In this document: positions 1-8,204 of the stretch, in pieces
Numbering within the stretch: position 1 is the stretch's first letter
How the letters are laid out: every line of letters begins with the position of its first letter
Source of the DNA: Phytohabitans maris
GTDB lineage: Bacteria > Actinomycetota > Actinomycetes > Mycobacteriales > Micromonosporaceae
Length of the DNA stretch: 64,000 nucleotides
NCBI RefSeq assembly: GCF_031085175.1
Contig: NZ_JAVHUY010000002.1
Location: 1-64,000 of the forward strand
Direction: 5' to 3'
Program-made: the position numbers and the translations under genes
The notes under the pieces: model-generated
What the model saw: the letters and a program-made list of their open reading frames with translations, nothing else
Databases searched by the model: none
What the model was told of the DNA's origin: nothing

Positions 1-27
1 TAGATGATCTATTCCAAGGGTGGGCTC

Positions 28-88
28 GCTCAGCGGTACTGGAAGTACGTTATGAGGCCGCCATAACGTACTTCCAGTACCGCTGAGC
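28..88. repeat. 27-bp perfect inverted repeat, 7-nt loop
   Basis: Bases 28-54 are the exact reverse complement of 62-88, separated by AGGCCGC. The stem is less G+C rich than its surroundings and holds GTACTGGAAGTAC. No T-run follows on the plus strand, so it is not a classical intrinsic terminator. It could be a transcript-end hairpin, a regulatory dyad or the end of a small mobile element. No second copy was seen in this window. Confidence 0.75.
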
Positions 89-157
89 AGAGACTCGGTC
101 CTTGACCGACGGCCAGTGCCACCTGACGCCTCGGGCGGGCCTGTCGGGGCCGGGTGG

Positions 158-215
158 GTTGCGGTCGCCTAGCGCGGAGGCTGAGGTCGCGGGAGCAACG
201 GTCCGGACCCAACGC
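158..215 (+). repeat. R2 dispersed repeat, shortened copy
   Basis: This stretch (GCGCGGAGG...GAGG..GCGGGA then CAACGGTCCGGACC) matches the outer parts of the R2 copy at 54636-54750 in the same orientation. It lacks the middle part of about 55 nt that carries CACCCCAAGAAAACGCTCC. It therefore looks like an internally deleted copy. Confidence 0.5.
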
Positions 216-309
216 CAGTCAGCTTGAGTTGATCAAGGTCGGCCGACGGTGCATCCCGGGCGACCGCGACGATCCCATGATCGACACTTCGATCGGGATC
301 GTCCCAGTA

Positions 310-357
310 GATCGTGGTACGGATCGGCCCGCCTGAGGGCAGCTGCGTACCACGATC
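310..357. repeat. R3 hairpin repeat, copy a
   Basis: Arms GATCGTGGTAC (310-320) and GTACCACGATC (347-357) are perfectly complementary. The right part, GGGCAGCTGCGTACCACGATCT, is shared with the copy at 54373-54420 except for one base, while the left loop has diverged. Confidence 0.65.
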
Positions 358-521
358 TCGACGCCCGCCCGGTGCTGTCCCTGACCGATCGCGGGCCGGG
401 CCGGTCAACAGGCTGACACTGCCGACCGTGCCCAGCTCACGGCCTTGATCGAATCAGTATGAGTGGCGTTGGGTTCCGGACCACGACGGGCATCGCGGTA
501 CCTCATATTGGAATAGATCGT

Positions 522-1769
522 CTAAACCGACCACTCCGGGCCGGTCGGGGTGTCGCGGACCTCGACGCCCGCGGCGGCCAAGCGGTCGCGGATCTGGTCC
601 GAGGTGGCGAAGTCGCGGTCGGCGCGGGCCTTGGCACGCAGGTCGAGCAGGAGCGACAGGTACGGCCCGAGCACGTCGCGCGGGTCGCGGGCGCCGGCCT
701 GGGCGAGCTCACCGAGCCGGACCACCATCGAGCGGAGCACGGCGCGGGCCTGCTCGCCCTCGTCGGAGATGTTGGTGTCGGCGGCCCAGTCGACGATGAT
801 CTGCTCCAGGTCGAGGATCGCGGCCACGCAGCCGTCGGCGTCGCGGCCGGCCAGGGCGGCGTCGAAGCGGGCCGCCAGCGCGCCGGCGGCGGCCTTGAGC
901 GACGACTCGGGCGGCGGGTCGGGTGGCGGCGCGTCCGCCGGCGCGGCCTCGGTGGCGATCGCCCGGGCACCGCCGGACGCCAGCGTCGCGATGCCGATCA
1001 CCGAGCCGGTCGGGTGGATGGTGCTCTCGCCGCCGCGCCGGATCGTGAAACGCCCGTTGCCCAGCACCGAGGCCGTGCCGGCCGCGAGGTCGAAGAGGAC
1101 CGCCGTGTGCTCGTCGACGCCGAGGATCAGCGTCTCCTCGGGAAGCTCGGCCTCCATCGCGGCCAGCCGACCCTCGCCGAGGTAGCAGAAGCGGGTGTCG
1201 TGGTGGCCGCCCTCGGCGTTGTCGTAGTGCGGGATGATCACGACGGGAAAGCCGAGCAGCGGTGCGAGAACGTCGAGCCCGGGCACCCAGTGCGGCTCGA
1301 CGCCGGCCTTGTAGATCTCGTACACCGGGATGGCGTGGCTGCCCAGCGTCAGCGCGGCGGCGCTGGCGAAGCAGACCACGCCGCCGTCGCGCAGCTTGCC
1401 CGCGATCAGATCGGGCACCGGGGTGTCGCGCCACTGGCGCAACGCGTACGTGGGGCTGCCCGGCCCGGCGAACACCCAGCCCGCCTCGCGGAACGTGGTC
1501 AGCGCCCGCTCCCGCTCCAGCGTGTCGGCGGGCGGCCGGCGCCAGGAGAGCACCTCGATCTGCCGCCCGACGCTGGCCGCGAAGTAGGCGACCGCGCGTG
1601 CCGAGATGTCGTCGGCGTTGGACTGGAAGCCGTACGGCGTGTCGAGCAGCACGGCCCGCCGCTCGCCGACCCGCTCCAGGATCGCCCGGTGCGGCTTGAC
1701 CATCGTCGGCGCGGTCTCGCCCGACCCCATGATCACAAGGAGCCCGCCCGCCTGGTGGAGGCCGCTCAT
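522..1769 (-). CDS. fusion of peptidase-E/cyanophycinase-like domain with CysS/YqeB C-terminal domain
   Basis: A 415-aa protein starting at the ATG at 1769, whose ATGA overlaps the stop of the upstream hydrolase. Residues 1 to about 270 resemble a class I glutamine-amidotransferase-like / peptidase S51 fold: GSGETAP near the start, then GPGSPTYAL and a small-residue elbow CFASAAALTLG. The last 85 or so residues match the C-terminal anticodon-stem helical part of cysteinyl-tRNA synthetase (DFATSDQIRDRLAAAGVEVR). The HIGH and KMSKS catalytic motifs are absent, so it is not a synthetase. Its biochemical role is unknown. The coupled hydrolase gene suggests a shared process. Confidence 0.8.
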   Translation of the reverse strand: MSGLHQAGGLLVIMGSGETAPTMVKPHRAILERVGERRAVLLDTPYGFQSNADDISARAVAYFAASVGRQIEVLSWRRPPADTLERERALTTFREAGWVFAGPGSPTYALRQWRDTPVPDLIAGKLRDGGVVCFASAAALTLGSHAIPVYEIYKAGVEPHWVPGLDVLAPLLGFPVVIIPHYDNAEGGHHDTRFCYLGEGRLAAMEAELPEETLILGVDEHTAVLFDLAAGTASVLGNGRFTIRRGGESTIHPTGSVIGIATLASGGARAIATEAAPADAPPPDPPPESSLKAAAGALAARFDAALAGRDADGCVAAILDLEQIIVDWAADTNISDEGEQARAVLRSMVVRLGELAQAGARDPRDVLGPYLSLLLDLRAKARADRDFATSDQIRDRLAAAGVEVRDTPTGPEWSV

Positions 1770-2596
1770 GCCAGCCTCAGCAGGTCGGCCGCCAGCTCCC
1801 GCGGGTGCTGCGCGTGCAGGTCGTGGTCGCCTCCCGGGTACTCCCGGATGGCGGCGTCGGCCAGCGCCCGCGCCGCGGCCTCGACCCGCGCCCGGCTCCG
1901 CGCCGCCCGCTCGGGGTCGGCGGGCACGGCCGGCACGATCAGCACCGGCATCGCGAGTGCCGGGTAGAACCGCTGCGGCGGGTCCTCCCACATGTCGCGG
2001 ACGATCTCCATGTGCCGCGGGATCGGCAGCCGCCGGCTCATCGTGCCGTCGGGGTTGACCCGCAGGTTGGCCACCGTCGCCTCGACCGCCGCCGCGGACC
2101 AGTCGGGGTGCGCGCGCCGCAGGTAGCCCCGCATCTGGTCGACCCGCAGCCCGTCGACGTCCGGCGGGCGCAGCGCCGCCGCGCACTCGTCCCAGGTGGC
2201 GAACTGCGTGGACAGGTCCATCCACCCGCCGTCGACCAGCGCGAGCGCCCGGACCAGCGCGGGGTGCTCGGCGGCGAGCCGGACCACGACGTTGCCACCC
2301 CACGACTGCCCGGCCACCACCAGGTCGCGCAGCTCCAGCGCGGTGGCGACGGACTCCAGATCGGCGGCCGCGGTGGCCGCGTCGTAGCCGGTGTCGGGCA
2401 GGTCGGACTCGCCGTGGCCGCGCAGGTCGACCGCGTAGGACCCGTGGCCGGCCTTGGCCAGCTCGGCGGCCACCTCGTCCCAGAGCAGCGCATTGGACGC
2501 GAGGCCGTGCACGAGCAGGAAGGACGGCTCGCGCGCGCCGTCGTGCCGGCGCACCCGCAGATGAACGCCCTCACCCACCGCTACACGCAGGTCCAC
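1766..2596 (-). CDS. alpha/beta hydrolase
   Basis: A 276-aa alpha/beta-hydrolase fold protein. The oxyanion HG motif is in LLVHGLASN, the nucleophile elbow is GQSWGG (Ser near residue 95), and the catalytic His is in GGDHDLHAQ close to the C-terminus. It has no signal peptide or membrane segment, so it is probably cytoplasmic. Its stop overlaps the start of the downstream CysS-like gene by four bases, which implies translational coupling. The substrate cannot be deduced. It starts 57 nt after galT ends and may be in the same transcript. Confidence 0.85.
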   Translation of the reverse strand: MDLRVAVGEGVHLRVRRHDGAREPSFLLVHGLASNALLWDEVAAELAKAGHGSYAVDLRGHGESDLPDTGYDAATAAADLESVATALELRDLVVAGQSWGGNVVVRLAAEHPALVRALALVDGGWMDLSTQFATWDECAAALRPPDVDGLRVDQMRGYLRRAHPDWSAAAVEATVANLRVNPDGTMSRRLPIPRHMEIVRDMWEDPPQRFYPALAMPVLIVPAVPADPERAARSRARVEAAARALADAAIREYPGGDHDLHAQHPRELAADLLRLA

Positions 2597-2653
2597 GCAC
2601 CGAATCTAGGCTGCGAGTACGACAACATTCCAGCGGTTACCCACCGCCACGGG

Positions 2654-3700
2654 TCAGAGGGCTTCGCGGAGTTGTTTGGCGGCGTCCTCGGGGACGATGT
2701 CGTTGATGAAGACACCCATGGCGGACTCGGAGCCGGCCAGGTACTTCAGCTTGTTGGCGGCCCGCCGGATGCTGAAGAGCTGCAGGTGCAGGTGGCTCTC
2801 CTCGCGCCCGCTGCGGACCGGGGCCTGGTGCCACGCGGAGATGTACGGCATCGGCAGGTCGAAGAGGGCGTCGAAGCGGCGCAGCACGTCCAGGTAGAGC
2901 GGGCCGAACGCGTCACGTTCGGCGTCGTCGAGGGCGGGCAGGTCGGGCACGCGGCGGTGCGGCGCGACGTGCACCTCGAACGGCCACCGCGCGGCCACCG
3001 GCACGAACGCGGTCCAGTGCTCGTTGGCCGCCACCACCCGTACGCCGGCCGCGCGCTCGCCGGCCAGCATCTCGGAGTAGACCGGGCGGCCGCGGAAGGC
3101 GGCCAGCATCGCGCGGGTGCGCGGGGTGACGAAGGGGTACGCGTAGATCTGGCCGTGCGGGTGGTGAAGCGTCACGCCGATCTCGACGCCCCGGTTTTCG
3201 AAGCAGAACACCTGCTCCACACCGTCCAGCGTGGATAGTGCCAGCGTGCGGTCGATCTGTGCCTCCAGCACCGTGCGCACGCGCGACGGCGGCAGCGTGG
3301 CGAACGACGCGCTGTGGTCGGAGGTGAAGCAGACCACCTCGCACCGCCCGTTGGCCGGCCGGGCCACGATGCCCTCCGGCAGGTCCACCGGGCGGTCACT
3401 GAACGACGGAAACCTGTTTTCGAAGACCACCACGTCGTAGTCGGAGGCGGGGATCTCGGTCTGCCGCCCGTCCCGCGACGGGTCGAGCGGGCACTCGTCG
3501 GGCGGCGGCAGGAAGGTGCGGGTCTGCCGGTGCGCGGCGATCGCCACCCACTCGTCGACCAGCGCGTCGTACCGCAGCTGGGAGGCGGGCGGCGGGGGCG
3601 GCAGGTCGCGCTTGTCCACGGACTCGCGTACGACGTCGTCGCGCTCGTCGTAGTAGATCAGCTCGCGGCCGTCGGCCAGCCTGGTGGACACCTTCCTCAC
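2654..3700 (-). CDS. galT: galactose-1-phosphate uridylyltransferase
   Basis: A 348-aa GalT of the HIT superfamily, which transfers UMP between UDP-glucose and galactose-1-phosphate in the Leloir pathway. The active-site stretch HHPHGQ lies at about residues 179-184, His182 being the expected uridylylated nucleophile. The later ESHLHLQ motif is also present. The GTG start at 3700 overlaps the deoR stop (GTGA), and upstream in-frame codons lie inside deoR. Together with deoR and the GH42 gene it forms a galactoside-use operon. galK and galE are not in the window. Confidence 0.93.
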   Translation of the reverse strand: MRKVSTRLADGRELIYYDERDDVVRESVDKRDLPPPPPASQLRYDALVDEWVAIAAHRQTRTFLPPPDECPLDPSRDGRQTEIPASDYDVVVFENRFPSFSDRPVDLPEGIVARPANGRCEVVCFTSDHSASFATLPPSRVRTVLEAQIDRTLALSTLDGVEQVFCFENRGVEIGVTLHHPHGQIYAYPFVTPRTRAMLAAFRGRPVYSEMLAGERAAGVRVVAANEHWTAFVPVAARWPFEVHVAPHRRVPDLPALDDAERDAFGPLYLDVLRRFDALFDLPMPYISAWHQAPVRSGREESHLHLQLFSIRRAANKLKYLAGSESAMGVFINDIVPEDAAKQLREAL

Positions 3701-4467
3701 GGGACGATCACCAACTCCTCGACGTGCTCGGTCAGGGTGGCCCGGGCGGGCGCGGGCAGCCCGCCGTCGCTCACCACGACGTGGGCCTCGGACAGCTCGG
3801 CGATGGACGAGATGCCGACGGTTCCCCACTTGGTGTGGTCGGCCAGCACCACGAGCCGCTCGGCGGCGGCGACCAGCGCGCGGTTGGTCTCCGCCTCCAT
3901 GAGGTTGGGCGTGGTGAAGCCGGCGCGCTCGCTCATCCCGTGTACCCCCAGGAAGAGCACGTCCAGGTGGAGCGAGCGGATGGCGGTGAGCGCGACCGGG
4001 CCGACGAGCGCGTCGGAGGGGGTACGCACCCCGCCGGTCAGCACCACCGTCTGGTCCGGCCGGCCGGCGCGGTAGAAGACGTCGGCGACCGGGATCGAGT
4101 TGGTCACCACGGTCAGCTCGGGCACGTCGACCAGGCGCTGGGCGAGCTCCGCGGTGGTCGTACCCGCGGAAAGGGCGACCGCCGTGCCGGGAGTGACCAG
4201 CTGCGCGGCCCGGACCGCGATGGCGGCCTTCTCCGCACGCTGCCGGATGGACTTGGCCGCGAAGCCCGGCTCGTCGGTGGAGCCGGGGTGCATGGACGTG
4301 GCGCCACCGTGCACCTTGGCGAGCAGGCCACGGTCGGCGAGCGCCTCCAGGTCGCGGCGGATCGTCATGTCGGAGACGCCGAACTCGGCGGCCAGGTCGC
4401 TGACCCGTACCCCGCCGGCTGCTCGCACCCGGTCGAGGATCGCGGCCTGGCGCTGTGGCGCGAGCAT
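3697..4467 (-). CDS. DeoR-family transcriptional regulator
   Basis: A 256-aa repressor. The N-terminal DeoR winged helix-turn-helix is VSDLAAEFGVSDMTIRRDL, followed by LLAKVHGGA. The C-terminal DeoRC phosphosugar-sensing domain includes LSAGTTTAEL and VVTNS. It is sandwiched between the beta-galactosidase and galT genes with a one-base overlap on the upstream side and four on the downstream side, so it probably autoregulates this operon in response to a galactose-derived sugar phosphate. A candidate operator lies upstream of the beta-galactosidase gene. Confidence 0.92.
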   Translation of the reverse strand: MLAPQRQAAILDRVRAAGGVRVSDLAAEFGVSDMTIRRDLEALADRGLLAKVHGGATSMHPGSTDEPGFAAKSIRQRAEKAAIAVRAAQLVTPGTAVALSAGTTTAELAQRLVDVPELTVVTNSIPVADVFYRAGRPDQTVVLTGGVRTPSDALVGPVALTAIRSLHLDVLFLGVHGMSERAGFTTPNLMEAETNRALVAAAERLVVLADHTKWGTVGISSIAELSEAHVVVSDGGLPAPARATLTEHVEELVIVP

Positions 4468-6428
4468 CAGCCCTCCCGGAGGACGGCGACGCCGCCGGCG
4501 TCGAGCGAACCGGTCCAGGTCGCGCCGGTCAGCAGGTCGAGGCCGGCGGCCTCGACCTGGGCGGGGGCGTCGGCGTGGTTCATCAGGAACAGGTACGTGC
4601 GGCCGTCGGCGTGCCGGCGGCGGACCGCCTCGATACCGGACGGCACCGGGTGGGTGGGCGCGACACCGGCCGTATCCGCCACGGCGCCGAGCCAGCGGGC
4701 CAGGTCGGGGTCGGCGAGGCGGGTGCTCGCGTACCAGGCGGTGCCGTTGCGGGTCAGCGCGGCGCCGCCGGCGAGCGGGCCGGCCGCGTACCGGGCGAGC
4801 ACCTCGGCGCCGGCCGCGTGGACCGCCTCCGTCCACAGTGTCCCGGTCGAGCCGTCGTCGAGCGGCACCGGCTCGGCCGTCGGGTAGAACTCCTCCACCC
4901 GCACGCCGAGCAGGCCGGCGAGCGCGCCGGGCAGCGGTGCCGGGTGGACGCGGTCGTGCTCGTCGACCAGCCCGCTGTACGGCCCCACGGCGAGCGTGCC
5001 ACCACCCTCCACATAGGAGCACAGGTTGCCCGCGGCCGCGGCGGTGAGCAGGTAGAGGGCGGGGGCGAGCACCAGCCGGTACCCGGAAATGTCGGCGCCG
5101 GGGTGGGCGAGGTCGGCGCTGACGCCGGCCCGCCACAGCACCGCGTGCCACCGCATGATCTCGGCGAACGCGGCCATGTCGACGCTTGGCTGGTTGCGCG
5201 CCTCCTGCGCCCACGCGCTGGAGTAGTCGAGCAGGAGCGCCACGTCCGCGACGGTGCGCGAACCCTCCACTTCGGACAGGTTGGACAGGTGGGCACCGAG
5301 CCGCACCACCTCGCGCCAGATCTTCGAGTCGGTGCCGGCGTGCGGCAGCATCGCCGAGTGCCACTTCTCCGAGCCGGCCCAGCTGGCCCGCCACTGGAAG
5401 AACATCGCGCCCTCGGAGCCGCGCGCCACGTTGCCGAGGCTCTCCCGGATCAGCTGACCGGGTCGCTTGGCGAGGTTGCGCGGCTGCCAGTTGACCGCGC
5501 TCGTGGAGTGCTCCATCAGCAGCCACGGCGCGCCGCCGCCGAGCGAGCGGGTCAGGTCGGCCGCGTACGCGGACTGCGCCGGCGGCTCGCGAGGGTCGTC
5601 GCCGACCAGGTAGTGGTCGTTGGAGACCAGCCGGTCCGGCCCGGTCATCTCCCGGCCCCAGGCCCAGTAGTCGAGGTCGAAGCAGGCGGCGGTCATCAGG
5701 TTGGTGGTGACCGGCACGCCCGGCGAGAGCTTGTGCAGCAGGTCGCGCTCGGCGGTGAAGTTGGCCAGGTGCTCGTCCGAGCTGAACCGCTTGAAGTCGA
5801 GCACCTGTCCCGGGTTGGACGAGGTGACCGTCGCGCGGGGCGGCTGCACCTGGGCCCAGTCCGTGTACGTCTGCGACCAGAACGCGGTGCCCCACGCCTC
5901 GTTGAGCGCGTCCAGGTCGCCGTACCGCCCGCGGAGCCACTCGCGGAACGCCCCGGCGGAGGCGTCGCAGTAGCAGTGGGCGTTGTGGCACCCGTACTCG
6001 TTGTGGACGTGCCACATGGCCAGGGCGGGGTGGTCGTGGTAGCGGCGGGCCAGCTGCTCGGCGAGCCGGGCGGCCGCCTGCCGGTAGCGGGTCGAGCTGG
6101 GGCAGAACGCCTGGCGGCTGCCGTACGTGAGGCGCCGGCCGCCGGCGTCCACGGGGAGGGTCTCCGGGTAGGCGTGGGAGAACCAGGCCGGCGGCGACGC
6201 GGTGGCGGTGGCGAGGTCGACGCGGATGCCGCCGGCGTGCAGGCCGTCGAGGACGCGGTCGAGCCGGTCGAACGCGTACACCCCCTCGGCCGGCTCCAGC
6301 CACGCCCAGGCGAAGACGCCGACGGTGGCGAGGTTGACACCCGCCTCGCGCATGAGGCGCACGTCTTCCGGCCACACGCTCTCCGGCCACTGCTCGGGGT
6401 TGTAGTCCCCGCCGAACCAGAGCGCCAC
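4467..6428 (-). CDS. beta-galactosidase, GH42
   Basis: A 653-aa glycoside hydrolase family 42 enzyme hydrolysing terminal beta-galactosides. The N-terminus has the family signature GGDYNPEQW. The acid/base Glu is in HVHNEYG (about residue 144) and the nucleophile Glu is in LLMEHST (about 306). Cysteines at about 109, 147, 152 and 154 match the zinc cluster of trimeric GH42 enzymes. The GTG start at 6428 is preceded by GAGGAGG, whereas an open frame reaching 6572 has no good ribosome site. There is no signal peptide, so it acts on imported oligosaccharides. Confidence 0.92.
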   Translation of the reverse strand: MALWFGGDYNPEQWPESVWPEDVRLMREAGVNLATVGVFAWAWLEPAEGVYAFDRLDRVLDGLHAGGIRVDLATATASPPAWFSHAYPETLPVDAGGRRLTYGSRQAFCPSSTRYRQAAARLAEQLARRYHDHPALAMWHVHNEYGCHNAHCYCDASAGAFREWLRGRYGDLDALNEAWGTAFWSQTYTDWAQVQPPRATVTSSNPGQVLDFKRFSSDEHLANFTAERDLLHKLSPGVPVTTNLMTAACFDLDYWAWGREMTGPDRLVSNDHYLVGDDPREPPAQSAYAADLTRSLGGGAPWLLMEHSTSAVNWQPRNLAKRPGQLIRESLGNVARGSEGAMFFQWRASWAGSEKWHSAMLPHAGTDSKIWREVVRLGAHLSNLSEVEGSRTVADVALLLDYSSAWAQEARNQPSVDMAAFAEIMRWHAVLWRAGVSADLAHPGADISGYRLVLAPALYLLTAAAAGNLCSYVEGGGTLAVGPYSGLVDEHDRVHPAPLPGALAGLLGVRVEEFYPTAEPVPLDDGSTGTLWTEAVHAAGAEVLARYAAGPLAGGAALTRNGTAWYASTRLADPDLARWLGAVADTAGVAPTHPVPSGIEAVRRRHADGRTYLFLMNHADAPAQVEAAGLDLLTGATWTGSLDAGGVAVLREG

Positions 6429-6451
6429 CAGCCCCTCCTCGACGTCGGCAC

Positions 6452-6538
6452 GCAAGCGACCCGGCGTCCGCCACGAGCAGCTCCCCGGGCGCGGGCAAGC
6501 GGCCCGGCGTCCGCACGCAAGCGAACAGAATTGAACAG
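6452..6538 (-). promoter_or_regulatory. candidate operator region of the GH42-deoR-galT operon
   Basis: Upstream of the beta-galactosidase start there is a 20-nt near-perfect direct repeat, GCAAGCGACCCGGCGTCCGC (6452-6471) and its one-mismatch copy at 6495-6514. Beside it is a pair of GAACAG hexamers spaced 10 nt apart (6523-6528 and 6533-6538). On the minus strand this reads CTGTTCAATTCTGTTC, an A+T-rich direct repeat of the kind DeoR-family repressors bind. A further dyad GGACGTG/CACGTCC lies at 6602-6623. No clear -35/-10 pair was identified. Confidence 0.35.
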
Positions 6539-6704
6539 TACCGCACGCCTGCGTTCCGCGCCGAGCCGTCACCCGGGATCGAAGGAGTCGTTAGTACGTG
6601 TGGACGTGGTGCCAGTCACGTCCGGTGAGATCGCCGGTCAGGGCCGCCCACCGCGCCGGCCGTCGGTCTTACGGCTGTGGCGAACAGCCTGCCGTCCCTT
6701 CCCA

Positions 6705-6732
6705 GCGGGGGGCCCTGTCCCGGGCCCCCCGC
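6705..6732. terminator. G+C-rich hairpin
   Basis: GCGGGGGGCCC (6705-6715) pairs perfectly with GGGCCCCCCGC (6722-6732) over a 6-nt loop. It lies between the beta-galactosidase promoter region and the 3' end of icd and has no U-run. It probably helps stop read-through from icd. Confidence 0.45.
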
Positions 6733-6763
6733 GCCCCACTTCTCGCGTACTGCGGCACGGAAA

Positions 6764-6802
6764 TGCCCCCCTCCGGCCGCCTCAAACGGCCGAAGAGGGG
6801 CA
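6764..6802 (-). terminator. terminator hairpin of icd
   Basis: On the minus strand, starting about 10 nt after the icd stop, TGCCCCTCTTCGGCCG pairs with CGGCCGGAGGGGGGCA around a short TTTGAGG loop, with small mismatches. It lacks a long U tract, as is usual in this phylum. Confidence 0.55.
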
Positions 6803-6812
6803 CACCGGAAAC

Positions 6813-8027
6813 TCAGGCGAGCTTCTTGGACAGGTTCTGGTCCAGCGCGTTCATGAACTCGTCCGTGGTCAGCCACGGTGCGTCGCGCGAGATGAGCAGG
6901 GCCAGGTCCTTGGTCATCTGGCCGCCCTCGACGGTCTCGACGCAGACCTGCTCGAGCTTGTCGGCGAACTCGGTGACCGCCGGCGTGCCGTCCAGCTTGC
7001 CCCGGTGGGCCAGGCCCCGGGTCCAGGCGAAGATCGAGGCGATCGGGTTGGTCGAGGTCTTCTCGCCCTTCTGCCACTGCCGGTAGTGCCGGGTGACCGT
7101 GCCGTGCGCCGCCTCGGCCTCGACGGTACGGCCGTCGGGCGTCATCAGCACCGAGGTCATCAGCCCCAGCGAGCCGAAGCCCTGCGCCACCGTGTCGGAC
7201 TGCACGTCGCCGTCGTAGTTCTTGGCGGCCCACACGAAGCCGCCCTCCCACTTCAGCGCGGCCGCGACCATGTCGTCGATCAGGCGGTGCTCGTAGGTGA
7301 GCCCGGCCGCCGCGAACTGGTCCTTGAACTCGGCCTCGAACACCTCGGCGAACAGGTCCTTGAAGCGGCCGTCGTACGCCTTGAGGATCGTGTTCTTGGT
7401 GGAGAGGTAGACCGGGTAGTTGCGGTCCAGGCCGTACCGGAACGAGGCGCGCGCGAAGTCGCGGATCGAGTCGTCGAAGTTGTACATGCCCATGGCCACG
7501 CCGCCGCCGGGAAACTTGGCGACCTCGAACTCCACCGGCGCCGAGCCGTCCTCGGGCGTGAACGTGATCGTCACCGTGCCCGGCCCGGGCACCACGAAGT
7601 CGGTCGCCTTGTACTGGTCGCCGTGGGCGTGGCGGCCGATGATGATCGGCTTGGTCCAGCCGGGCACGAGGCGCGGCACGTTCGCCATGATGATCGGCTC
7701 GCGGAAGACGACACCGCCGAGGATGTTACGGATCGTGCCGTTGGGCGAGCGCCACATCTTCTTGAGGCCGAACTCCTCCACCCGCGCCTCGTCGGGCGTG
7801 ATGGTGGCGCACTTGACGCCCACGCCGTGGCGCTTGATGGCGTTGGCCGAATCGACGGTGACCTGGTCGTCGGTCTCGTCGCGGTACTGGATCGAGAGGT
7901 CGTAGTACTCGAGCTCGACATCGAGGTAGGGCAGGATCAGCTGCTCCCGGATCTGCTTCCAGATGATCCGGGTCATCTCGTCGCCGTCGAGCTCGACAAC
8001 GGGGTTCGCTACTTTGATCTTCGCCAT
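6813..8027 (-). CDS. icd: NADP-dependent isocitrate dehydrogenase
   Basis: A 404-aa homodimeric, eukaryote-type NADP isocitrate dehydrogenase of the TCA cycle, converting isocitrate to 2-oxoglutarate and CO2. Family landmarks are [10 protein letters not shown] near residue 18, the substrate loop with [11 protein letters not shown], the metal-binding stretch [16 protein letters not shown], and [11 protein letters not shown] in the cofactor region. The ATG at 8027 follows a GGAGAGGA ribosome site, so longer frames are not needed. It is transcribed away from the MBL-fold gene. Confidence 0.95.
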   Translation of the reverse strand: MAKIKVANPVVELDGDEMTRIIWKQIREQLILPYLDVELEYYDLSIQYRDETDDQVTVDSANAIKRHGVGVKCATITPDEARVEEFGLKKMWRSPNGTIRNILGGVVFREPIIMANVPRLVPGWTKPIIIGRHAHGDQYKATDFVVPGPGTVTITFTPEDGSAPVEFEVAKFPGGGVAMGMYNFDDSIRDFARASFRYGLDRNYPVYLSTKNTILKAYDGRFKDLFAEVFEAEFKDQFAAAGLTYEHRLIDDMVAAALKWEGGFVWAAKNYDGDVQSDTVAQGFGSLGLMTSVLMTPDGRTVEAEAAHGTVTRHYRQWQKGEKTSTNPIASIFAWTRGLAHRGKLDGTPAVTEFADKLEQVCVETVEGGQMTKDLALLISRDAPWLTTDEFMNALDQNLSKKLA

Positions 8028-8114
8028 CGAGCCGGCGCTCCTCTCCGGGCAGTTATTAAGCAGTACGAGCGTACTGCACAGCCAGGACAGCTTTCGGAGT
8101 CGGGGTGAACGGCC

Positions 8115-8168
8115 GTGATCAAGGCTCCCGCCAAGCCGTTCTAGCGACTTGACGGGAGCCTCGATCAC
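8115..8168. repeat. R1 hairpin repeat, copy a
   Basis: A 54-nt near-perfect inverted repeat starting GTGATC, ending GATCAC, with apex TTCTAG. One arm position is changed from A-T to G-C on both sides relative to the consensus, keeping the pairing. This is the only R1 copy in a divergent intergenic region, between the icd and MBL-fold starts. Confidence 0.85.
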
Positions 8169-8204
8169 AGGAGGCCGACCCGGAAGCTGCCTAAACTGCC
8201 CAGC

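Larger units (their letters stand above)
1..521. other. gene-free, repeat-bearing left edge
   Basis: No convincing coding region is present in this stretch. Short open frames exist on both strands but have no recognisable protein pattern and overlap the repeats. It holds a 27-bp perfect inverted repeat, a shortened copy of repeat R2 and one copy of hairpin repeat R3. The downstream gene on the minus strand ends at 522, so this is the 3' side of that operon. The gene to the left lies outside the window. Confidence 0.6.

Noticed and set aside
459-1967. 502-aa plus-strand open frame opposite the CysS-like gene
   Set aside because: It is an antisense shadow of a G+C-rich gene. Its composition is dominated by Arg, Gly, Ala and Val without domain pattern.
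4455-8108. 1217-aa plus-strand open frame across the GH42 and icd genes
   Set aside because: It covers two well-supported minus-strand genes and their intergenic region and has no family motif, so it is a codon-bias artefact.
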